Assembly: GCA_018713665.1 (NCBI GenBank)
Contig: DVOI01000034.1
Coordinates: 1 to 10,650, forward strand
From: Ornithoclostridium faecigallinarum
GTDB taxonomy: Bacteria > Bacillota > Clostridia > Christensenellales > UBA3700
Reading direction: 5' to 3'
Length of the DNA: 10,650 nucleotides
Notes under the pieces: generated by a model
The model's input: only the letters and a program-made list of their open reading frames with translations
Databases searched by the model: none
What the model was told of the DNA's origin: nothing
In this document: positions 5,133 to 10,650 of the stretch, in pieces
Layout of the letters: each line of letters opens with the position of its first letter
Position numbering within the stretch: position 1 is the stretch's first letter
Made by a program: the position numbers and the translations under genes

Positions 5133-6164
5133 TTACGGCTTCAATGCGACCTTGATTGCGCCGTCCCTGCGGCCTTCGAAAAGGGCATACGCTTCATCTG
5201 CGCGAGAGAGCGGGAAGGTGTGAGTGACAAGGGGCGACGTGTCCAATTTGCCCTCGGCAATCATACGCAATATTTGGTCGCAGTCGCATCCGTCGACTCC
5301 GCCCGTCTTGAAGGTGAGGTTCTTACCGTACATGTCCGGAAGCGGCAGTATTTGCGGCTTGCCGTACATCGCGACGATGACGACGACGGCGTTGGGGCGC
5401 GCGCACTTCCAGGCAAGTTCGAATGTGTCGTCGCCGCCGGCGACCTCGAGGACGCTGTCCGCGCCGCCGCGTTCGAGAGATTTGCATGCCGCTTCAAATT
5501 CCCGGGGCGCGAACACGCGTGCGTACGGGTAGTGCGCGTGCACGAACTCGCGCCGTGCCGCGTCCTTTTCGCAGACGAGAATTTGTGACGGAGAGTGCAG
5601 CTTTGCGCATTGCAGCGCGCATATCCCCGTCGGTCCCGCGCCTATTATCGCCACGGTCGAGCCGCACTCGATCTCGGCGATTTTTGCCGCCCAAAATCCG
5701 GTTGCCAAGATGTCGCCGACAAACAGCGCGTGAAGATCGTCCACTTCGTCCGGAATAAGCGACAGTCCGTTGTCCGCCATCGGCACGCGCGCATATCCCG
5801 CCTGAACGCCGTCGATACGGCAGCCGAGCGCCCATCCGCCGTCGGGCAGAGTGCAATTGTTGACCCAGCCGTTGCGGCAGAAAAAGCAATCTCCGCAAAA
5901 GGTCTCGACGTTGACTGCGACGCGGTCGCCGGGACGGACTTTGCGCACCGCGCTCCCGACCTCGCGGACAATACCGACCGCCTCGTGTCCGACGGTTATG
6001 CCGGGGACAGCGCGCGGCACCTCGCCGTGCTTGATGTGAAGGTCGCTCGTGCATATCGACGACATGGTGATTTCGACAATCGCATCCGTCGGAGCAACGA
6101 TTGAGGGTAGAGGCTTTTCGACAAGGCGAAAGTCTCCGTGCGAAAAGTAGGTGTAAGCGAGCAT
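5133..6164 (-). CDS. Zinc-dependent medium-chain alcohol dehydrogenase
   Basis: A 343-residue member of the medium-chain dehydrogenase/reductase superfamily, oxidising an alcohol or polyol (or reducing the carbonyl) with a nicotinamide cofactor in the cytoplasm. The catalytic-zinc set is visible: Cys38 in SICTSDLH, His60-Glu61 in GHEAVG, and probably Asp151 in GDILATGFWA. The structural zinc has all four cysteines, 90, 93, 96 and 104 (CGDCFFCRNG...C). The Rossmann loop is GAGPTG (175-180), and Glu199 after the second strand favours NAD over NADP. Length is typical. The start is ATG 6164, with GGAGG 4 nt ahead; the open frame runs 8 codons further up without a ribosome site. It follows the typA terminator on the same strand, so it needs its own promoter, which I could not identify with confidence. 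The substrate is not predictable; sorbitol- or threonine-dehydrogenase-like members look similar. Confidence 0.9.
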   Translation of the reverse strand: MLAYTYFSHGDFRLVEKPLPSIVAPTDAIVEITMSSICTSDLHIKHGEVPRAVPGITVGHEAVGIVREVGSAVRKVRPGDRVAVNVETFCGDCFFCRNGWVNNCTLPDGGWALGCRIDGVQAGYARVPMADNGLSLIPDEVDDLHALFVGDILATGFWAAKIAEIECGSTVAIIGAGPTGICALQCAKLHSPSQILVCEKDAARREFVHAHYPYARVFAPREFEAACKSLERGGADSVLEVAGGDDTFELAWKCARPNAVVVIVAMYGKPQILPLPDMYGKNLTFKTGGVDGCDCDQILRMIAEGKLDTSPLVTHTFPLSRADEAYALFEGRRDGAIKVALKP

Positions 6165-6207
6165 ATTGCCTCCTTGCCTTTGCGGCAAATTGCGGATATG
6201 TATGCGG

Positions 6208-6231
6208 AAAACGCCCCTTTCGGGGCGATTT
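6208..6231 (-). terminator. Intrinsic terminator after typA
   Basis: On the minus strand CGCCCC (6227-6222 side) pairs with GGGGCG (to 6212) around a GAAA tetraloop, flanked by AAAAT before and TTTT after. It overlaps the end of typA and separates that operon from the dehydrogenase gene. The flanking A and T tracts make it usable in both directions. Confidence 0.85.
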
Positions 6232-8052
6232 TCAATCCTTTTTGAGCCTTGCCTGCATTTTGAGGCGTTGTTCCTTGTTGAGGATGGTCTTGCGCAGGCG
6301 AATGCTCTTGGGCGTGACTTCGACCAGCTCGTCGTCGGCGATGAATTCGAGACATTGCTCGAGCGACAGCGTGCGCGGCGTGACGAGTTTGAGTGCGTCT
6401 TCGCTGCCGGCGGCGCGATTGTTGGTCAATTGTTTCTTTTTGCAGACGTTGACGACGAGGTCGTCTTCGCGCGAGTTTTCGCCGACGACCATGCCGCCGT
6501 AAACTTGCACTCCGGGTCCGACAAACAGCGTCGTGCGCTCCTGGGCGTTGAACAGCCCGTATGCGGTCGTCACTCCGTCTTCGAATGCGACGACAGAGCC
6601 GCGGCTGCGCTCTTGTATGTCGCCCTTGTAAGGCTCATAATCCTTGAACACGTTGGTCATTACGCCGAAACCGCGAGTGTCGGTCAGCATCTCTCCGCGG
6701 TAGCCGATAAGACAGCGCGCCGGGATGGAGAAGGTGAGGCGCGTGCCTCCTCTGTCGTCGGGGGTCATATCTTCGAGTTCGCCCTTGCGCGCGCCGAGTT
6801 TGTTCATGACCACGCCGACGTAGGCGTCGGGGACGTCGACGACGACGGTCTCGATCGGCTCGCACTTTACTCCGTCGATCTCCTTGAAAATGACGCGCGG
6901 ACGCGAAACTTGAAATTCATAGCCCTCGCGGCGCATCGTCTCTATCAAAATGGACAGATGCAATTCCCCTCTGCCGAACACCTCGAACGCCTCGGTCGTG
7001 TCCGTCTCTTTGACGCGCATGCTGACGTTGGTCATCACTTCGCGGAACAGCCTTGCGCGCAGATGGCGCGAGGTGACGAATTTGCCTTCTTTGCCGGCGA
7101 ACGGGGAGTCGTTGACCATGAAGGTCATCGACAGCGTCGGCTCGTCGATCGCGACGAAGGGGAGCGGGTCGGGTTTGTCGACGTCGCAAATCGTCTCGCC
7201 GATGTTGAGGTCTTGGATGCCGCTTAATGCGATTATGTCGCCGACCGTGCCCCTTTCCGCCTCGACGCGGCGAAGCCCTTCGAATTGATAGAGCTTGACG
7301 ACCTTTTCGTGCGTAATCGTGCCGTCGGTGTGGCACAGCGCTGCCAATTGACCGCTGCGTATCGTGCCGCGGACAATCTTGCCGATGCCGATTCTGCCGA
7401 CATAGTCGTCGTAATCCACATTGCATACGATAGCCTGCAAACCGTCGGCGTCGTCGCCCTCGGGTGCCGGAATCTCGGACACAATCGTGTCCAAAAGCGG
7501 ACGCATATCCGTGCCGGTCGTACCCTGTTCGAGCGTCGCCCAGCCGAGCTTTGCGCTGGCGTAGACGACTTTGAAGTCAATCTGTTCGTCGTTCGCGCCC
7601 AGCTCCAAAAACAGTTCGAGCACTTCGTCGATTATCTTTTCGTAATCGCAGCCGCGGTCGACCTTGTTTATGACCACAACGGGCTTTTTGTTGAGCCCGA
7701 GCGCCTTTTTGAGCACGTATCGAGTCTGCGGCATGCACCCTTCGACCGCGTCGACAAGCAGCAATACGCCGTCGACCATGGACAAAATGCGCTCCACCTC
7801 GCCGCCGAAGTCGGCGTGCCCCGGAGTGTCGACGATGTTGATCTTGACGCCGTTATAGTGCACGGCGGTGTTTTTGGCGAGAATAGTGATGCCGCGCTCA
7901 CGCTCGAGCGCGTTGCTGTCCATGACTCTGTCGGCGACCGCCTCGCCCTCGCGGAAGACGCCGTTTTGTTTGAGCAATTGATCGACCAAGGTCGTCTTGC
8001 CGTGGTCGACGTGTGCGATGATCGCAATGTTGCGAATGTCCTGCCTTGTCAT
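6232..8052 (-). CDS. typA: Translational GTPase TypA/BipA
   Basis: A 606-residue GTPase of the elongation-factor family that binds the 70S ribosome and helps 50S assembly and growth in cold or stress. All GTP motifs are present: G1 HVDHGKTT (14-21), G2 RGITI (53-57), G3 DTPGH (75-79), G4 NKVD (129-132) and G5 SAK (166-168). Domain II follows, then EF-G-like domains III and V, and the BipA-specific C-terminal domain with the YGLFNAQER and KKKQLTNNRAAGSED stretches that are diagnostic for TypA against EF-G or LepA. Length is typical of the family. ATG 8052 has GAGG about 12 nt upstream, a slightly long spacing; the N-terminus matches the family, so the start is likely right. It is the last gene of the operon, 22 bp after the phosphodiesterase gene. 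Confidence 0.97.
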   Translation of the reverse strand: MTRQDIRNIAIIAHVDHGKTTLVDQLLKQNGVFREGEAVADRVMDSNALERERGITILAKNTAVHYNGVKINIVDTPGHADFGGEVERILSMVDGVLLLVDAVEGCMPQTRYVLKKALGLNKKPVVVINKVDRGCDYEKIIDEVLELFLELGANDEQIDFKVVYASAKLGWATLEQGTTGTDMRPLLDTIVSEIPAPEGDDADGLQAIVCNVDYDDYVGRIGIGKIVRGTIRSGQLAALCHTDGTITHEKVVKLYQFEGLRRVEAERGTVGDIIALSGIQDLNIGETICDVDKPDPLPFVAIDEPTLSMTFMVNDSPFAGKEGKFVTSRHLRARLFREVMTNVSMRVKETDTTEAFEVFGRGELHLSILIETMRREGYEFQVSRPRVIFKEIDGVKCEPIETVVVDVPDAYVGVVMNKLGARKGELEDMTPDDRGGTRLTFSIPARCLIGYRGEMLTDTRGFGVMTNVFKDYEPYKGDIQERSRGSVVAFEDGVTTAYGLFNAQERTTLFVGPGVQVYGGMVVGENSREDDLVVNVCKKKQLTNNRAAGSEDALKLVTPRTLSLEQCLEFIADDELVEVTPKSIRLRKTILNKEQRLKMQARLKKD

Positions 8053-8074
8053 TTGTCTTTATATCCTCAAAATT

Positions 8075-8533
8075 TTATACGAATCTTGTCATTTGCCTGA
8101 CCATCAGCTTGCCGTTCGACGCCGAAGCGAAGCAATAGTTGCCGTGACGGAACGTGCCGGGATTGACCAGTCTCACGCCGTCAATCGTATCGTCCGCCTG
8201 CGTGTGGGTGTGCCCGTAAAAGACATAGCGTATGCCCTTTTCACGTGCGAAATCGGCAAGGTCGCAAAGATCGTGCCTGACTCCGAAAGTGTGCCCGTGC
8301 GTGAGCAATATCTTTGTGCCGTCGGCGTCGTCAATCAGCCAAACTTTGCCGTATACGGGGTCGTTGTTGCCGCCGACATAGACCAGCTTGGAACCGTATG
8401 CGTATTCAAGCGTGCGAATCTCGCCCCAGCCGTCGCCGAGGTGATATATCCTGTCGACTTCGTCCAGCAAATCGAAAAAGTCCTTGTCCGACGGCAAGAA
8501 CCCGTGCGTGTCCGATATCACGAGAATGTTCAT
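8075..8533 (-). CDS. yfcE: YfcE/MJ0936-type metallophosphoesterase
   Basis: A 152-residue calcineurin-like phosphoesterase of the small YfcE/MJ0936 class, whose members hydrolyse phosphodiesters in vitro with manganese or similar metals; natural substrates are unclear. The two-metal site is complete: Asp8 and His10 (DTHG), Asp34 (HLGDG), Asn56 (GNND), His79 (THGH) and His108/His110 (GHTH). The start ATG overlaps the stop of rdgB as ATGA, and no signal or upstream domain is needed; the open frame continues upstream only as a shadow of rdgB. In Bacillota this gene often follows rdgB, sometimes fused or co-transcribed with it, which supports the call. The symbol is by family resemblance only. 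Confidence 0.9.
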   Translation of the reverse strand: MNILVISDTHGFLPSDKDFFDLLDEVDRIYHLGDGWGEIRTLEYAYGSKLVYVGGNNDPVYGKVWLIDDADGTKILLTHGHTFGVRHDLCDLADFAREKGIRYVFYGHTHTQADDTIDGVRLVNPGTFRHGNYCFASASNGKLMVRQMTRFV

Positions 8534-9138
8534 GCGTGCAATTTGCGTTTGAGCTCGGCAAGAGCGCGTGCGCGGTGACTCACCGAATTCTTTTCGCCCG
8601 CTGTCGCCTCGGCGAAAGTCTTGTTCAACTCCGTGCACAAAAAGAGCGGATCGTAGCCGAAACCGCCGTTGCCGCGGTACTCGTCCAAAATCGTGCCGTC
8701 GACTCTGCCTTCGCCAGATATGTATCTGCCGTCGGGGAAGAGCAGCACGACCGCGCTGACGAAGTAGGCGTTCCTGTCGCGAGGCAACGTCTTTTCGCGC
8801 TCGTGAAGATTGTGCAGCAGCAGGCGGTTGTTGGCGTGATCGTCGCAGACCTCGCCGGCGTAGCGAGCGGAGTATACGCCCGGTTCGCCGTTCAGACAGG
8901 GGACGCAAAGCCCGCTGTCGTCGGCGACGACCGCGTACCCCGGCAAAAGATCGGCGATCGCCTTCGCCTTTATGTATGCGTTTTGTTCGAATGTTGTACC
9001 GGTCTCGTCGATGTCGACCTCGATGCCGACGTCTTTGAGTGACAGCACCTTGTCGAATTCATCTGCGAGAATCGCTCTGATTTCGGCAAGCTTGTGCGCG
9101 TTGTGCGACGCAAGCACGCAAATGCGTTCATTGCTCAT
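8530..9138 (-). CDS. rdgB: XTP/dITP diphosphatase (RdgB/HAM1)
   Basis: A 202-residue Ham1-family pyrophosphatase that hydrolyses non-canonical purine triphosphates (XTP, dITP, ITP) to monophosphates and keeps deaminated bases out of DNA and RNA. Motifs run in order: SHNAHKL (11-17) with the conserved Ser, Asn and Lys; ETGTTFEQNA (45-54); ADDSGL (72-77) with the catalytic and metal-binding Asp pair; PGVYSARYAG (86-95); GNGGFGYDPLF (156-166), which contacts the base; and SHRARAL (187-193). Length is typical. ATG 9138 is chosen for its AAGGAG with good spacing and the family N-terminus. It overlaps the upstream membrane-protein gene by 11 bp and the downstream phosphodiesterase by 4 bp, so the four genes are one transcript. 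Confidence 0.96.
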   Translation of the reverse strand: MSNERICVLASHNAHKLAEIRAILADEFDKVLSLKDVGIEVDIDETGTTFEQNAYIKAKAIADLLPGYAVVADDSGLCVPCLNGEPGVYSARYAGEVCDDHANNRLLLHNLHEREKTLPRDRNAYFVSAVVLLFPDGRYISGEGRVDGTILDEYRGNGGFGYDPLFLCTELNKTFAEATAGEKNSVSHRARALAELKRKLHA

Positions 9139-9631
9139 CTTCTTTCTCCTTTTTGACGACTTCGATCTCCGCGCGCGGCGAGCGCTTGTGTACCGCCGCG
9201 GCAAAGTCGTCATAGTGTTTGGGCGCGATGACTACGCGCTCGAAACGCGCCTGCAAACCGCTCATCTCGTCTTTGAGATAGCCGTCCTTGTCGACGCGGT
9301 AGTAGACGAGAAGGATGGTCTTTTGCTCGTCATAGCGCACGAGTACGATATCATCCCATGGCATCGTGACAAAAAATATCCCGATGTTGCGGACTATGCC
9401 GCGTTTTGATATCGAGTAACCCGAACCGAACAACGTCGCCGCCATCATGACGACGACCAATGCAAGCACGCCGATGGATACGCCGTCGAGCGCAGGATCG
9501 GGCGAAATCAACTCTCCCACGCCGGCGAGGCGCAGGCAGTTGACGACAATGCACGCCGATGATATAATGATAACCGCCGCACCGAGGACGTACAGCCACG
9601 GCTTCATGCGGTAGGCATAGCGTTTTTTCAT
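9128..9631 (-). CDS. Two-TM membrane protein with bacterial PH-like domain
   Basis: A 167-residue integral membrane protein. Two hydrophobic segments lie at about 12-33 and 51-70, joined by a short loop. The following cytoplasmic part begins YSISKRGIV (72-80) and runs through MPWDDIVLVRYDEQKTILLVYY, the beta-rich pattern of bacterial PH (bPH-like) domains, and ends in a charged tail rich in Lys and Glu. No catalytic motif is seen; such proteins probably help membrane or signalling assemblies, but this one's job is unknown. It opens the rdgB-yfcE-typA operon. No Shine-Dalgarno site precedes ATG 9631. The promoter's -10 box ends 7 nt before that ATG, so translation is probably leaderless. Met9 (9607) is a less likely start and also lacks a ribosome site. 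Confidence 0.78.
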   Translation of the reverse strand: MKKRYAYRMKPWLYVLGAAVIIISSACIVVNCLRLAGVGELISPDPALDGVSIGVLALVVVMMAATLFGSGYSISKRGIVRNIGIFFVTMPWDDIVLVRYDEQKTILLVYYRVDKDGYLKDEMSGLQARFERVVIAPKHYDDFAAAVHKRSPRAEIEVVKKEKEDEQ

Positions 9632-9638
9632 AACGATT

Positions 9639-9667
9639 ATTATAAACGAAAAACGCGCCGATTACAA
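9639..9667 (-). promoter_or_regulatory. Promoter of the membrane protein-rdgB-yfcE-typA operon
   Basis: On the minus strand TTGTAA (9667-9662, 4 of 6) and TATAAT (9644-9639, perfect) are 17 bp apart. The expected start point is 9631-9632, on or next to the A of the first ATG. The same A+T-rich core reads TATAAA (9641-9646) on the other strand, so it may also feed the divergent gene, though no matching -35 is evident there. Confidence 0.8.
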
Positions 9668-9689
9668 CTAAATGCGGGGGTGCGCGCGC

Positions 9690-10631
9690 ATGTTATTCCG
9701 AAAGATGACCGAGGCGGACAAGCCTTTGGTGGACAGCTATCTTGCCCGAACCGACTATCCGGGCAGCGACTATTCCATGCTCTATTTGAGCGGATGGGAC
9801 TTCTTCAACTTTGAGAACAGCATGCAGATTGCGGAAAGCGGCGGAGCGCTGTATATCCGCTTTCTTCCCAATCTCGCAAAGGAAGACGAGGAGACGGACA
9901 GCAACGGTTTTGTCTATATGCCGCCGCTGACGGAGAGGGGTAATTTCGCCGCCGCGACGGACGCGTTGAGAGAGTTTTGTTTGGATGGAGAAGGGGAGTT
10001 TTATGTCACATCGTGTCGCCCCGAAGAATTCGCATTGCTCAATCCGGAGAAGTATGCAATCGACGAAAAACGCGACTCACGCGACTTCGCCGAATATCTT
10101 TATTCTCCGTCCGATCTGATAGATCTTCCGGGCAAAAAATATCACGCCAAGCGCAACTTTATAAGGCGTTTTATCAACACATATTCCGAAAATTATGCCT
10201 TCCGCACCTATGAGGAAAAAGACCGCGGCGGAGTGTATGAATTGTTCGGAAATTGGAGTCGCACCAAGTCATTTGACGGCTATTTGGGCAGCGCCGAAAA
10301 ACAGGAGCGCAAATTGGTCGACAAGGCGCTCGACTATGCGGCAAAGTATGACGACTACTTTGCCGACGTGCTCGAGGTCGGCGGCAAGATTGTCGGATTC
10401 GAGTTCGGAGAACGCCTTGCGTCAAACAACGGTATCGTCCATATCGAAAAGGGCGACGTCAACTATGACGGAGTCTATCCGATGCTCTGCCATGCGTTCG
10501 CCGCAAAACACTTCAAAGACGTCCGCTTCATCAACCGTCAAGAAGATATGGGGCTCGAAGGCTTGCGCAAATCCAAGCTGTCCTACCACCCCTGCGGATT
10601 TGTCGAAAAGCGGATTGTTGTGCTCAAATAA
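9690..10631 (+). CDS. DUF2156 protein (LPG synthase C-terminal-like, GNAT fold)
   Basis: A 313-residue cytoplasmic protein resembling the DUF2156 / LPG_synthase_C family (related to the aminoacyl-transferring domain of phosphatidylglycerol lysyltransferase). Supporting blocks are the opening FRKMTEADKPLVDSYL (3-18), DLIDLPGKKYHAKRNFIRRF (142-161), the second GNAT-like half with ADVLEVGGKIVGFEFG (225-240), and FINRQEDMGLEGLRKSKLSY (280-299). It has no membrane segments, unlike full MprF, so it is probably a free-standing acyltransferase of unknown substrate rather than a lipid lysylase. ATG 9690 is preferred over 9672 because GGGGGT lies 8 nt before it and the protein then begins as family members do. 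It is divergent from the rdgB operon. TAA is followed by a second in-frame TAA; the next gene lies outside the window. Confidence 0.87.
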   Translation: MLFRKMTEADKPLVDSYLARTDYPGSDYSMLYLSGWDFFNFENSMQIAESGGALYIRFLPNLAKEDEETDSNGFVYMPPLTERGNFAAATDALREFCLDGEGEFYVTSCRPEEFALLNPEKYAIDEKRDSRDFAEYLYSPSDLIDLPGKKYHAKRNFIRRFINTYSENYAFRTYEEKDRGGVYELFGNWSRTKSFDGYLGSAEKQERKLVDKALDYAAKYDDYFADVLEVGGKIVGFEFGERLASNNGIVHIEKGDVNYDGVYPMLCHAFAAKHFKDVRFINRQEDMGLEGLRKSKLSYHPCGFVEKRIVVLK

Positions 10632-10650
10632 TAAACAATAGCAAAAGCGG

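Noticed and set aside
6165..6207. Promoter for the dehydrogenase gene
   Set aside because: The 43 bp between the typA terminator and the start codon contain only weak A+T-rich matches (for example CATACATAT) with no credible -35, so I do not call one.
6166..8100. Plus-strand open frames at 6166-7227 and 7285-8100
   Set aside because: They lie antisense to typA, which is unmistakable by motif; no independent evidence supports them.
8534..8908. N-terminal extension of the YfcE-type phosphodiesterase
   Set aside because: The extension is Arg-rich out-of-frame reading of rdgB; the true start ATG at 8533 begins exactly at the family's first strand and overlaps rdgB by ATGA.

Overview
The window (about 57% G+C by eye) looks like chromosome from a Gram-positive, clostridia-like member of Bacillota. 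The reasons are strong GGAGG-type Shine-Dalgarno sites, TTGACA/TATAAT promoters, an ECF sigma/anti-sigma operon with a lipoprotein, a bacterial PH-domain membrane protein next to rdgB-yfcE-typA, and a DUF2156 (LPG_synthase_C) protein. This placement is inference; no rRNA or other taxonomic marker is present. No tRNA, rRNA, CRISPR array, insertion sequence or phage gene was seen.

Layout. (1) Bases 1-428 hold no gene. They carry three tandem copies of a roughly 140-bp unit built from consecutive small hairpins, with paired changes between copies that keep the stems intact. (2) Bases 429-3336 (minus strand) are an envelope-signalling module. An ECF sigma factor runs from a near-consensus housekeeping promoter and overlaps a single-pass anti-sigma factor by ATGA. 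An intrinsic terminator follows, and then a lipoprotein whose exported part is a paralogue of the anti-sigma ectodomain. All the exported parts are very rich in Glu/Asp, and the anti-sigma ends in an almost pure Asp tail. (3) Bases 3408-5062 (plus strand), divergent from the sigma operon, are two translationally coupled RimK-like ATP-grasp ligases of unknown substrate, ending at a hairpin. (4) Bases 5133-6164 (minus) encode a zinc-dependent medium-chain alcohol dehydrogenase, converging on the ATP-grasp pair. (5) Bases 6208-9667 (minus) are a tightly packed operon: two-TM PH-domain protein, RdgB nucleotide-sanitising pyrophosphatase, YfcE-type phosphodiesterase and the ribosome-associated GTPase TypA/BipA, closed by a terminator. 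Its promoter places the predicted transcript start on the first ATG, suggesting a leaderless mRNA. (6) Bases 9690-10631 (plus), divergent from that operon, encode a DUF2156 protein; the window ends just after its stop.

How they fit together: the right half is ordinary housekeeping (nucleotide-pool cleaning, stress and translation GTPase). The unusual part is the left side. There, a sigma/anti-sigma pair plus a free membrane-anchored copy of the anti-sigma sensor domain suggests a decoy or co-sensor design. The divergent ATP-grasp pair is a plausible, unproven target, and the structured repeat array sits just beyond the module. Start codons were chosen from ribosome-binding sites, promoter positions and homologous N-termini; several are shorter than the longest open frame.
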